Positions 36,453 to 47,364 of a stretch of DNA of 64,000 bases are shown one piece after another. Location: contig NZ_FZOH01000002.1 of NCBI RefSeq assembly GCF_900188205.1, positions 372,001 through 436,000 of the forward strand. Reading direction: 5' to 3'. The notes under the pieces were generated by a model that saw only the letters and a program-made list of their open reading frames with translations, made no database searches and was not told the origin of the DNA. The stretch comes from Geodermatophilus saharensis. GTDB lineage: Bacteria; Actinomycetota; Actinomycetes; Mycobacteriales; Geodermatophilaceae. Position 1 is the stretch's first letter. Every line of letters begins with the position of its first letter. The position numbers and the translations under genes were made by a program.

Positions 36453-37889
36453 ATGTTCACCAGTCCCGACGAGGTCGCCGCCTACATCCGCGACAACGAC
36501 GTCGAGTTCGTCGACGTCCGCTTCTGCGACCTGCCCGGCGTCATGCAGCACTTCACCATCCCGGCGTCGGCGTTCGGTGAGGACACCTTCTCCGACGGTC
36601 TCGGCTTCGACGGGTCCTCGATCCGCGGCTTCCAGGCCATCAACGAGTCGGACATGCTGCTGCTGCCCGACGCCAACAGCGCCTTCGTCGACCCGTTCCG
36701 CAAGAGCCGGACGCTCAACGTCAACTTCTTCATCCACGACCCGATCACGCGGGAGGCCTACAGCCGCGACCCGCGCAACGTGGCGAAGAAGGCCGAGGCG
36801 TACCTGGCCAGCAGCGGGATCGCCGACACCGCCTACTTCGGGCCGGAGGCGGAGTTCTACATCTTCGACTCGATCCGCCACTCGACCGGGATCAACGAGG
36901 GCTACTACCACATCGACTCGGTCGAGGGCTCCTGGAACTCCGGCTCCCCCACCGGCGAGAACGGCGTCGGCCCGAACCTCGGCTACAAGACCCGCGCCAA
37001 GGGCGGTTACTTCCCGGTCGAGCCCTACGACCACTACAGCGACCTGCGCGCGGACATGATGAGCAACCTGGCCGGCGTGGGGCTCGAGCTCGAGCGCGGG
37101 CACCACGAGGTGGGCACCGCCGGGCAGGCGGAGATCAACTACAAGTTCGACACGCTGCTGCGTTCCGCCGACAGCCTGATGCTGTTCAAGTACGTCATCA
37201 AGAACACCGCCTGGCAGGCGGGCAAGACCGTCACCTTCATGCCCAAGCCGCTGTTCGGTGACAACGGCTCGGGCATGCACTGCCACCAGAGCCTCTGGAA
37301 GGACGGCGAGCCGCTCTTCCACGCCGAGACCGGCTACGCGGGGCTGTCCGACACCGCCCGCCACTACATCGGCGGCCTGCTGGCCCACGCCCCGTCGCTG
37401 CTGGCCTTCACCAACCCGACGGTGAACAGCTACCACCGGCTGGTGCCCGGCTACGAGGCGCCGATCAACCTCGTCTACTCCGCCCGCAACCGCTCGGCCT
37501 GCTGCCGCATCCCGATCTCGGGTGACAACCCCAAGGCCAAGCGCATCGAGTTCCGGGTGCCCGACCCGTCGGCCAACCCCTACCTCGCCTTCTCGGCGAT
37601 GCTCATGGCCGGCCTCGACGGCATCAAGAACAAGATCGAGCCGCCGGCGCCGGTCGACAAGGACCTCTACGAGCTGCCGCCCGAGGAGGCCCTGGGCATC
37701 GAGAAGGTGCCCGCGTCGCTGGACGCCGTCCTCGACCGGCTCGAGGTCGACCACGAGTACCTCGTCGACGGCGGGGTGTTCACGCCGGACCTGATCGAGA
37801 CGTGGATCGAGTACAAGCGGGAGAACGAGATCGACCCGATCCGGCTGCGGCCGCACCCGCACGAGTTCGCGATGTACTACGACATCTGA
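36453..37889 (+). CDS. glnA: Glutamine synthetase, type I beta
   Basis: GlnA makes glutamine from glutamate, ammonia and ATP. The 478-residue product has the N-terminal [14 protein letters not shown], the metal/glutamate region EAEFYIFD, the ATP-binding [18 protein letters not shown], and the adenylylation site Tyr406 in DLYELPPEE, so it is under GlnE control. CGGAGG lies just before ATG 36453. The GlnE gene lies 22 kb downstream rather than next to it, as it does in mycobacteria. Confidence 0.97.
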   Translation: MFTSPDEVAAYIRDNDVEFVDVRFCDLPGVMQHFTIPASAFGEDTFSDGLGFDGSSIRGFQAINESDMLLLPDANSAFVDPFRKSRTLNVNFFIHDPITREAYSRDPRNVAKKAEAYLASSGIADTAYFGPEAEFYIFDSIRHSTGINEGYYHIDSVEGSWNSGSPTGENGVGPNLGYKTRAKGGYFPVEPYDHYSDLRADMMSNLAGVGLELERGHHEVGTAGQAEINYKFDTLLRSADSLMLFKYVIKNTAWQAGKTVTFMPKPLFGDNGSGMHCHQSLWKDGEPLFHAETGYAGLSDTARHYIGGLLAHAPSLLAFTNPTVNSYHRLVPGYEAPINLVYSARNRSACCRIPISGDNPKAKRIEFRVPDPSANPYLAFSAMLMAGLDGIKNKIEPPAPVDKDLYELPPEEALGIEKVPASLDAVLDRLEVDHEYLVDGGVFTPDLIETWIEYKRENEIDPIRLRPHPHEFAMYYDI

Positions 37890-38491
37890 TCCCCGGGGGC
37901 GCCACCGCCCCTGACCTGCACGTCCACACGGCCCCCGCCAGGATCTCCCCCGGGTCCCTGGCGGGGGCCCCCGTCACAGGCCGGGATCACGCCGTGGACG
38001 GTGCTCGCCTCCCCCGGCGCCGGCCACGCGATCGCGGCGGCCGGCTCCTCCGGCCGGGCGATCGGCGGGGTGGTGGCCTGCCCGACGGGACCGACGACGT
38101 GGCCGGCGAGCGCCGAGCGCCCGAGCGCCTCGATGGCGGTGGCCACGGGTCCGGGGGCGACGACGTCGCACCGGATCCCCTGCTCCCGGTGGGAGAGCGC
38201 GGTGCTCCTGGCCAGGCCGTCGACGGCGACCGTCGAGGCGGCGTGCGCGACTCCGGACGCGGAGGCGCGGGACCCGGCCCCGGACGACACGTCGACGATC
38301 ACCCCCTCGCCGGCGACGGGGACCAGCGGCAGCCCGGGGATCCTCTCGAGCAACGGCTCCAGGCGCTGCTCGGAGATGTCCGGGGCCACGACGTGCGGGC
38401 CCTCCCGCGCCAGGCGCAGCGCGGTGGCTCGACCGATGCCGGATCCGGCGGCGGTGCGTCCCGCGAGGCGGTCGGGGTCGATCTCGGACAC
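37877..38491 (-). pseudogene. Degenerate short-chain dehydrogenase remnant
   Basis: The frame from GTG 38491 (GGGAGG 7 bases before it) starts SDR-like (LAGRT then AAGSGIGRATALRLAREG), but the usual ALVTG strand before the glycine loop is missing. About 60-70 residues including the NNAG strand are absent between GLPLVPV and GVIVDVSSGAG, and the catalytic Tyr-x3-Lys reads HAAST. The C-terminal GVIPACDGG is still recognisable, after which the frame runs into the glnA terminator and stops inside glnA at 37877. No stop codon breaks it, so deletions were in frame. It is unlikely to be an active SDR. Confidence 0.7.
37930..37969 (+). terminator. glnA terminator
   Basis: A 13-bp GC stem with a 14-base loop lies 40 bases after the glnA stop. 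Confidence 0.8.
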
Positions 38492-38504
38492 GGGTCCCTC
38501 CCGG

Positions 38505-38843
38505 CTAGAAGGCTCGTTCGAAGTCCGTCTGCTCCTGCACGCCGCAGCGGCGGCAGGTGTGCACCTGCTGCAGCTTGAGCAGGAAGCTGTCCGGGCCGAC
38601 GTACTGCCACGGCCCCCACCGGTGCAGGACGCGAGCCTCCGCCCGGCCGCACCGCCGGCACCGGCGCTCCTGCTCACAGCGATCGGCGGTCAGGTACTCG
38701 AACTCCCCCCAGGCGTGCTCCTGCTCCTGCTCGACCTCGCCACAGCGCCTGCACGTCCGGACACGCAGACATCCCCCGCCGAGACACGTCCAGGCCCCGG
38801 TGTGCCCGAGGACCCGGCACGACGTCCTGGCCAGCCGACCCAC
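38505..38843 (-). CDS. Cys-rich protein with repeated CxxCG zinc-ribbon knuckles
   Basis: The 112-residue product carries three near-identical knuckles, TCRRCGEVE, RCRRCGRAE and TCRRCGVQE, with additional Cys/His (CRVLGH, CLGGGC) and aromatic HAWGEFEYL and HRWGPWQYV segments. Repeated CxxCG pairs suggest structural zinc sites; a role in nucleic-acid or protein binding is only inference. GTG 38843 is the best start but lacks a well-spaced ribosome site. It lies 13 bases upstream of the SDR remnant on the same strand. Confidence 0.65.
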   Translation of the reverse strand: MGRLARTSCRVLGHTGAWTCLGGGCLRVRTCRRCGEVEQEQEHAWGEFEYLTADRCEQERRCRRCGRAEARVLHRWGPWQYVGPDSFLLKLQQVHTCRRCGVQEQTDFERAF

Positions 38844-38893
38844 CTCCTCGACCCGTCGACGGCCGGGCCCCGCAGCCGGCGTCGCACACCGGC

Positions 38894-38912
38894 GGTGCGG
38901 TGGTACCGCACC
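38894..38912. promoter_or_regulatory. Inverted repeat upstream of the Cys-rich gene
   Basis: GGTGCGG-TGGTA-CCGCACC, a perfect 7-bp inverted repeat 51 bases before the start at 38843. It could be an operator. Confidence 0.35.
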
Positions 38913-39022
38913 ACGAGGATGAGCCACCCGGAGGCACGGGGCGAGCGGTGACCGGCTGCCGCCTGCGGCCGGTCGCCGCCCCGCCGTCCGCTCCGCTCCG
39001 CTGACCGGCACCCGCGGCGGGA

Positions 39023-41584
<2,562 letters not shown>

Positions 41585-41719
41585 GACCGCCCGGGGCGGG
41601 CGTCGCGGGCTCGCCGCACCGGGAGTCTCCCCGTCTGCGGTCGCGGCACCCCGGGGCACTTCGGCCCCTCCGGCGCCGCATCGGTCACCGCTGACGGGAG
41701 CGTGTGACGGCCGGTGGCC

Positions 41720-41732
41720 GGGACCAACGGCC
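41720..41732. promoter_or_regulatory. DosR/DevR-like box, PPOX/CPBP intergenic
   Basis: GGGACCAACGGCC fits the GGGAC-Y-N3-G-N-CC core of mycobacterial DosR sites. A weaker second copy, GGGACCTTTCCC, starts 22 bases further on at 41742. The pair sits between divergent genes. Confidence 0.45.
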
Positions 41733-41763
41733 GGTCGCCGGGGGACCTTTCCCGCTCCAGGCC

Positions 41764-41782
41764 GGTCCCGGCTGCCGGGACC
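41764..41782. promoter_or_regulatory. Perfect 9-bp inverted repeat before the CPBP gene
   Basis: GGTCCCGGC-T-GCCGGGACC ends 9 bases before ATG 41792. A protein bound here would cover the start region; it could also be an mRNA hairpin hiding the start. It shares GGGACC with the neighbouring boxes. Confidence 0.45.
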
Positions 41783-41791
41783 CTGAGCGTC

Positions 41792-42658
41792 ATGACCGGC
41801 TCCCCGCAGGCGCGGACGCTGCCCGACACCGCCTCGCCGGCGGCAGGGTGGGTGGCCCGCCACCAGCTGCCCGCGTTCTTCCTCCTGGCCTTCGGCGGCG
41901 CGTGGCTGCTGTGGCTGCCCGGCCTGGTCGGTGTCGGCGGCGCCGGCGGCTTCCTGCTGCTGGCCCTGGGTGCGCTGGCCCCGTTCGCCGCTGCCGTGGT
42001 CGTCATCCGGTCCAGCGGTGGAGATCTGCGCGGCTGGCTGCGCGGGCTGCTCGTCTGGCGGGTCCCGGCCCGGTTCTGGGCCTTCGCCCTCGGCGTGCCC
42101 GTGGCCCTGCTGGTGGTCGTCAACGCGGTGCTGGCGCTCACCGGCACCCCGATCGACCTGGGGCTGCTGGCGCAGCGGACACCGGCCTACCTCGCCGGGT
42201 TCGCCGTCGTGGCCACCGTCGGCGGCGGTCTGGAGGAGCCCGGCTGGCGCGGCTTCGCCCTGCCCCGGCTGCAGCGACGCTTCTCCCCGCTGGGCGCGAC
42301 CGCCGTCCTCGGCCTGGCCTGGGGCGTCTGGCACGTGCCGCTGTACGGGCCGCTGGGGTTCGTGCTCCCGGCCTTCCTCGCCGTCTACTACACGTGGCTG
42401 TACAACCGGACCGGCAGCGTGCTGCTGTGCGTGCTGCTGCACGGCAGCTTCACCCCCGCGATCGACGACCTGGTGCTGACCGCGGACTCGCTCGCGGTGG
42501 ACCTGGTCGTCCTGGGCACCGTCGTGGCCGGCGCCGCCGTGCTGGCGGTCGCCACGCGGGGCCGCCTCGGCCTGCCCCGCGCCGAGCCGGCGCTGCCCGG
42601 ACCACGGCCTGGTCAGGTGCCGGGCGCCTCGGCCCACCCCGACGGAGGTGTGGCATGA
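41792..42658 (+). CDS. CPBP/CAAX-type intramembrane protease
   Basis: The 288-residue membrane protein has about eight helices and the CPBP motifs: EEPGWRGF (EExxxR), LGLAWGVWHVPLY (with the conserved His) and LLHGSF. Family members are type II CAAX prenyl endopeptidase-like or bacteriocin-immunity-type proteases; substrate unknown. ATG 41792 lies just after a 9-bp inverted repeat. The last bases overlap the next gene by ATGA. A second CPBP gene lies at 48947. Confidence 0.9.
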   Translation: MTGSPQARTLPDTASPAAGWVARHQLPAFFLLAFGGAWLLWLPGLVGVGGAGGFLLLALGALAPFAAAVVVIRSSGGDLRGWLRGLLVWRVPARFWAFALGVPVALLVVVNAVLALTGTPIDLGLLAQRTPAYLAGFAVVATVGGGLEEPGWRGFALPRLQRRFSPLGATAVLGLAWGVWHVPLYGPLGFVLPAFLAVYYTWLYNRTGSVLLCVLLHGSFTPAIDDLVLTADSLAVDLVVLGTVVAGAAVLAVATRGRLGLPRAEPALPGPRPGQVPGASAHPDGGVA

Positions 42659-43190
42659 CCACGGCGGACAGGTCCCGCCCGGCCGGTGGCGACCGGCCGC
42701 TGCTGGGGCTGCGGCGCAGGCCCGGCCGGCTGGCGCGGGCGGTGTTCCGGCTACCGCTGAAGGCCTATCAGCACGACGCCGGGCCGGCGGTGGGCCGCAC
42801 GTTCCTGGCGTTCACCCACCTCGGCCGCAGGACCGGCCGGCCGCACCAGACGGTGGCGATGGTGCTGCGCCACGACGAGGCGACCGGCGAGGCCGTCATC
42901 TGTGCCGCCTGGGGACCGCAGACCGACTGGTACCGCAACCTGCAGGCACACCCCGCGACGACGGTGCAGCTGGGCGGGGCGACGTTCACCCCGCGGCAGC
43001 GGTTCTTTCTGACGACGAGGCCGTCGACGTCGCCCGCCGGTTCCGCCGGGAGCACCCGCACCGGCTGAGGTTCTTCAGCCGCGTCCTGGGCTGGGGCGAC
43101 CTGCGCGACGACGCCGCCCTGCGGCGGTTCGTCCGCGGCCACCCGTTCGTCGCCTTCCGGCCGGCGGAGCCGGGGCCGCCCGCGGAGTAG
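42655..43190 (+). pseudogene. Deazaflavin (F420)-dependent nitroreductase-like gene (DUF385) with a frameshift
   Basis: From ATG 42655 the frame encodes a DUF385 protein: FTHLGRRTGRPHQTVAMVLR, then WGPQTDWYRNLQAHP and VQLGGATFTPRQRF. At about 43003-43010 the conserved sequence jumps to the next frame (LSDDEAVDVARRFRREHPHR, then LGWGDLRDDAALRRFV), which runs to 43190; the first frame ends at 43068. One missing base explains it. The site does not match a canonical -1 slippery heptamer. Either a recent mutation or a sequencing error; otherwise the gene is complete and coupled to the CPBP gene by ATGA. Confidence 0.85.
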
Positions 43191-43214
43191 CGCGGACCAG
43201 GGACCGGTGACCGG

Positions 43215-43883
43215 TCAGCCGACCGCGGCCAGGTCCCCGGCGGTCGTCGCCTCCGCCCGCGTCCTCACCCCGCGCAGCATCTGCCGGGCCATGACGAAGT
43301 CGGCCGGGACGACGACGGCCAGGTAGAGGGCCTCCACCCACCACGGCCGCAACCGGAGCCGGCTGCGCAGCAGGAACCGGGTCCGGTCGCCGGGCAGCCG
43401 GTCGAGCACGAACGCCCAGGTCCAGTCGATGGTGGCGCCGTACCTCTCGGCCCACCCCGGGGGCAGGTGCTCCCGGGAGTGCAGCACCAGCTGCCGGGAC
43501 GGCTCGAGCAGCCGCACGACGAACCCGGTGTGCTTCTCCGGGGAGCCGTCGAGGACGCGGTCGCCGACCCGCAGGTCCTGCCACTCGGCCACCAGGTGGT
43601 CGGCGCTGGGCCCGTTGTCCGGGAACAGCAGCAGGTCGACCCAGCGGGCGGTGTACCACTGCGCGCGTCCCCAGCCCATCTGCACCAGCCACGGCCACAC
43701 CCGCTCGGGCGGGGCGTCGACGGTGATCGCGTGCGTGGTGGTCGCCTGCGGCGCGGCGACCAGGTCGTCCCCCGGCAGGCGCCGTCGGCGTTCCTCCCGG
43801 GTCGCGCCGTGTGTCCGGCCGAGCCACTGCAGGCCGACGTGGCCGGCGACCGCCGCTCCCGCGGTCACGGCGGCCGGTCTCAC
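43215..43883 (-). CDS. SRPBCC-family protein
   Basis: The 222-residue protein has a hydrophobic N-terminus, then a START/SRPBCC ligand-binding fold with ITVDAPPERVWPWLVQMGWG and a C-terminal hydrophobic helix near ALYLAVVVPADFVMARQML. SRPBCC proteins bind hydrophobic ligands; the ligand here is unknown. GTG 43883 has GGAGG before it and overlaps the preceding stop in GTGA. A second, related SRPBCC gene lies at 49644. Confidence 0.87.
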   Translation of the reverse strand: MRPAAVTAGAAVAGHVGLQWLGRTHGATREERRRRLPGDDLVAAPQATTTHAITVDAPPERVWPWLVQMGWGRAQWYTARWVDLLLFPDNGPSADHLVAEWQDLRVGDRVLDGSPEKHTGFVVRLLEPSRQLVLHSREHLPPGWAERYGATIDWTWAFVLDRLPGDRTRFLLRSRLRLRPWWVEALYLAVVVPADFVMARQMLRGVRTRAEATTAGDLAAVG

Positions 43884-44665
43884 GGGTCCTCCACCGGCGT
43901 GGTCCCCGCGCCGGCACCGGTGGCGGCCGCCGGGGCGTCGCCGGCGGTCATCGCCCGGACGAGCTGCTCGGTGCGCTCCCGGGTGACCCGCCAGCGGCGC
44001 TCGTTGTCGTGCACCAGCTCGGCGGACTCGCAGCACAGGTCCGCGGCGCGGGAGACGACCTCGGCGGTGGCGTACAGCCGGCGGGGAGCGACCCGGGGCC
44101 CGGCCAGGTCGGCGCGCACCGCCGCGGGGGTGAGCTCGATGCGCTCGAGCATGTCGGCGGCGCGGGCCAGCAGCGTGGCGATCAGCGTCTGCACGTGCGC
44201 GGCCAGCCAGTCGTTGCTGATGATGCGGTGCCGCTCGCCCATCACGTCGGCCAGCTCGTCGAACTGCAGCATGGTCGCGGCCGTCTGCCAGGAGGCGGCC
44301 ATCGCGTCGGCCAGCCACCGCCCCCCGCCGGCGAAGGTCTCGGCGTCGGCGCGCAGCTCGCCGATCATCGCGGTGAGCTCGGCCGGACGGCCCTCGCCCT
44401 CCATGAACAGCACCCCGTCCAGTGCGGTCGCGGCCTCGCTGTCGAGGTCCTAGGCTCCCGCGAAGGGGCTCACGGCCCGGGAGGCCGCGGGCTCGACGGT
44501 GGTCCACCGGTCCGCGAGCGCCAGCAGGGCACGGGCGTGCCGCTGCAGCCGCAGCGCCGTCTCCAGCGGAGCCGAGGCGTAGAAGCGCTCGTGCTCCCCG
44601 TGGAACCGGGCCAGGTTCAGCGCCGCGTCCAGCAGCGGGTCCGGTCGCGCCGGTCCGGCGCTCAC
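43880..44665 (-). pseudogene. Helical protein gene interrupted by one in-frame TAG
   Basis: Two frames on the minus strand, 44450-44665 (71 codons, GTG start overlapping the previous gene in GTGA) and 43880-44449, are in the same phase and separated only by a TAG at 44450-44452. The first begins VSAGPARPDPLLDAALNLAR and ends AVSPFAGA; the second continues directly with DLDSEAATALDGVLFMEGEG and a long helical region to the end. Read through, it would be a 261-residue protein of a type I recall from actinobacteria, with Glu near the TAG position, so GAG to TAG would explain it. The second half could restart at GTG 44413. Function unknown. Confidence 0.65.
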
Positions 44666-45774
44666 CGGCGTGCCTCCGTTGCGGCGGGGCCCGCGTGCGC
44701 GGCTCCCCGGGTGCCCGGGTCCGGCCGCAGGCCCGCGACCAGCACGGCGGCCGCCCCGGTGATGGCTGCGGCGATGAACGGCTCCTGCGGATCGAACGCC
44801 GTGGCGCCGGGGATGCGGGCCGCCGCCTGGGCGGCGAGGGCGAGCACGTAGTCCACCTGGACGACGGCGCTGGCGACGAGCAGCACGGCCCCGAGCACGT
44901 ACCCCCACGGCCGCCGCCGCCAGAGCAGCACGGACGCGGTGGCGTAGCCCGGCACCAACGTCGTCAGGTCCATCGCGTAGCCCAGGTGGCCGACCGGGGC
45001 AGGCTGGAGCAGGAGCCCCTCCTCCGGCGGGGCGCCGGTCACGGCGAACCGGAGGGAGAACCAGGTCCACATCCCCCCGAGCGAGGCAGCCAGCAGTCCC
45101 AGCACGGCGCTGACCGCGCGGACCGGCGTCCGCGGCCGGATCCGGTCGGCGATCGCCGCGACGTCGAGGGACCGCAGCGCCAGCACCAGCGCCACGGCCG
45201 CCAGCCCGAACAGCGCCACGTGGACCAGGAAGAGCGCGTTGAACGCCGCCCCGAAGACGTGGTAGGCGTACGTGTAGACGACGGAGGCGAGCATCCCCGC
45301 CCACAGCAGCTCGGCCCGGGGAGAGCCTCGTCGGGCGCGGGCCAGGGCTCCTGCCAGCAGCGGGGTGGCGACCGTCAACGACCCCAGGTCGTAGGCGCGG
45401 AAGGTGGCCGCGTTGGCCGGTGCGTCCCGGTACAGCCCCCGCCAGGTCAGCCCGGCCACCGACGATGCCGCCATCAGCCCGGCGACGGCGACCGACAGGC
45501 GCCGCGCGAGGCGCCGGTCGGCGGCCCCGGTCGTCCCGGCGCCCGCGGCGGCGGCGGTCACCCCCTCGGCCGGGACGGGGTCCGACCCGCTGCCCACGAC
45601 GGGGTCTGCCGCACGGCGCAGGAGATGCCGCAGCGCGGCGGTCCCGCGCGCGACCGACGTGCGCAGCGCGCGGCGCAGCGACGCGGCGCCGTCGCCGATC
45701 GCGGACCGGAGCCGCTGCCCGAGCTGCCCGCCCCGCAGCGAGCCCGGCCGGGGACACGTCGTCGACGAGGTCAT
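44662..45774 (-). CDS. Polytopic membrane protein of unknown function
   Basis: The 370-residue product has a charged N-terminus of about 90 residues and then eight or so hydrophobic helices, with the Tyr-rich segment GMLASVVYTYAYHVFGAAFN and WTWFSLRFAVTG. I recognise no named family with certainty. ATG 45774 is close behind GGTGGTGGAG. It heads the operon that continues with the TAG-interrupted gene and the SRPBCC gene, both joined by GTGA overlaps. Confidence 0.75.
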   Translation of the reverse strand: MTSSTTCPRPGSLRGGQLGQRLRSAIGDGAASLRRALRTSVARGTAALRHLLRRAADPVVGSGSDPVPAEGVTAAAAGAGTTGAADRRLARRLSVAVAGLMAASSVAGLTWRGLYRDAPANAATFRAYDLGSLTVATPLLAGALARARRGSPRAELLWAGMLASVVYTYAYHVFGAAFNALFLVHVALFGLAAVALVLALRSLDVAAIADRIRPRTPVRAVSAVLGLLAASLGGMWTWFSLRFAVTGAPPEEGLLLQPAPVGHLGYAMDLTTLVPGYATASVLLWRRRPWGYVLGAVLLVASAVVQVDYVLALAAQAAARIPGATAFDPQEPFIAAAITGAAAVLVAGLRPDPGTRGAAHAGPAATEARR

Positions 45775-45907
45775 CGCTCCACCACCCCTCCCGGTCAGCC
45801 TCCAGGGCGGGGACCGGCCGGCCCAGGGCTGGTGGTCATCCCCACGAGGGTCGGACGACTCCTCGCGGGCGAGCCCACCAGCGCCCCCGCCGGCGCCCAC
45901 GGACCCG

Positions 45908-47344
45908 TCACCCGGTGTCCGGTCGCACCGCGAAGACCGGGAACCGGTCGGCCACGGCGGCGATCTCCTCGGCGGCGAGGTCCGGGCCGACGCCGAAGAA
46001 GGCGCGCGCCTCCCGGGCGACCGCCGTCGAACCGGGCCGGCGAGCCGCTCGCAGCACGTAGGAGCGGATCACCGGCGCACGCTCCGCGGGAGGCACCTCC
46101 ACCAGCGTCACCGCCTGACGCCGCCGGTGGCGGGCGAGCACCACCCGGCCACCCGCCGCGCGGACGTTGCGCACCCACTCGGACTCACCGGTCAGCGAGA
46201 CCAGGTGGCCCTGCCCCTCGTACCGGGCCAGCACCAGGGTGGTCCGCCGGATCACGCCGCTGCGGCGGCCCGGGACCTCGAGGGTTACCACGTAGCCGGG
46301 GCTGAGCCCCAGGGCGGTCAGGACGTGTCCCAGCCACTGCAGCCGGGCGTAGAGCCGCGGCGGTGGCCGGTACCGCTCCGGGCCGGGGGCCCCGAGGGGC
46401 ACGAGGACGCGGTCGAGCCGCGGGCGGCGATCGAGCTCCTCGCGGTCGAAGGAGCGCAGCGCCTCCGCCGTCCCGGCCGCCAGCGGGTACCCGTGCCCGG
46501 GGAGCAACGTCCGGGGTCCCAGCGCGGCCAGCGCCGCCACGGACCGCCGGGCCGTCTCCCGGTCCCAGGTCGTGTACCAGGGCGGTCCGGCCAGCCGGTG
46601 CCGCCCGCCGAGCAGCCCTGACGCCGCGTTCAGGTCCACGGTCACCAGCGCGTCCCCGGAGACCAGCACGCCGTCGGCACGGCGCAGGTAGGCGACGGAC
46701 CCGGGCGTGTGCCCGGGTGCGGCGGTCCACTCCCAGTCGGGCAGCCCGGGCACGACGCCGTCGGGGTCGAGGGGACGGGTGACGTCGGTGATGTCGCCCG
46801 CGGCCTCGATGCGGGACCGGGTCCTGGCCGGCAGCAGGTGCATGATCGGCACGAGGACCCAGTGGTCGAGTGGCATGTCGAAGTCGGGGAGGTACTTCCC
46901 GGCGGCCATCGGCAGCTCGTCCGGGTGGACGTACACCGGCACGTGCCAGGCGCGGGCGAGGTCGCCGGCGGCGCCGGAGTGATCGGGGTGGACGTGGGTG
47001 AGCAGGATCGCGGTCGGGCGCGCGGCGGGACCGAACAGTGACTCGGCCGCCCGCCGGATCTCGCCCGCGTCGCCGGCCCACCCGGCGTCGATGAGGACCC
47101 ACGACCCGCTGGAGCGGACCAGGTAGGCGTTCGAGGCCGGCGTCCCGCAGCCCACCGTGACCACGTGCACGTCGGCAGCGACCGTGAGGGGGCCCCGCCG
47201 GTCGGCCCGAGGTGGCCAGCGGCCGGGACGCCGTTCCGGGTGGGCCTCGAGGCCGGCCCGGACCCGCCGCTCCGACCGGGCACCGCCGAACCGCTCGAAC
47301 ACCGTCAGGCGGGGGCGGGTCTCGTGCCGTTCGTCGGCCCGCAT
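45908..47344 (-). CDS. Metallo-beta-lactamase-fold hydrolase fused to a DUF385 domain
   Basis: About 478 residues. Residues 55-290 form an MBL-fold domain with a complete metal site: H117-V-H119-P-D121-H122, H213 (APGHTPGS), D232 (SGDAL) and H285 (LPGHGYP). Residues 350-476 look like a DUF385/deazaflavin-dependent nitroreductase domain (VTLEVPGRRSGVIRRTTLVL and ESEWVRNVRAAGGRVVL). Such a fusion suggests a hydrolase step coupled to F420 or quinone chemistry, which is inference. ATG 47344 has GGAGGAG 6 bases before it. It is the last gene of the 48736-45908 run. Confidence 0.85.
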   Translation of the reverse strand: MRADERHETRPRLTVFERFGGARSERRVRAGLEAHPERRPGRWPPRADRRGPLTVAADVHVVTVGCGTPASNAYLVRSSGSWVLIDAGWAGDAGEIRRAAESLFGPAARPTAILLTHVHPDHSGAAGDLARAWHVPVYVHPDELPMAAGKYLPDFDMPLDHWVLVPIMHLLPARTRSRIEAAGDITDVTRPLDPDGVVPGLPDWEWTAAPGHTPGSVAYLRRADGVLVSGDALVTVDLNAASGLLGGRHRLAGPPWYTTWDRETARRSVAALAALGPRTLLPGHGYPLAAGTAEALRSFDREELDRRPRLDRVLVPLGAPGPERYRPPPRLYARLQWLGHVLTALGLSPGYVVTLEVPGRRSGVIRRTTLVLARYEGQGHLVSLTGESEWVRNVRAAGGRVVLARHRRRQAVTLVEVPPAERAPVIRSYVLRAARRPGSTAVAREARAFFGVGPDLAAEEIAAVADRFPVFAVRPDTG

Positions 47345-47364
47345 CGCGTCTCCTCCGTCCGCGG

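Noticed and set aside
43001..43010. Programmed -1 frameshift in the DUF385 gene
   Set aside because: The bases before the shift do not form an X-XXY-YYZ heptamer in the reading frame, and no downstream pseudoknot is evident. A plain mutation or sequence error is simpler.
43200..43215. The 16-mer GGGACCGGTGACCGGT, which recurs in reverse at 50685-50700 near the other SRPBCC gene
   Set aside because: It is built from ACCGGT palindromes common in such DNA, and the second copy is inside coding sequence. Two copies are not enough.
44450..44452. TAG as a pyrrolysine codon
   Set aside because: No pyl genes in the window and no methylamine context; a nonsense mutation or sequence error is more likely.
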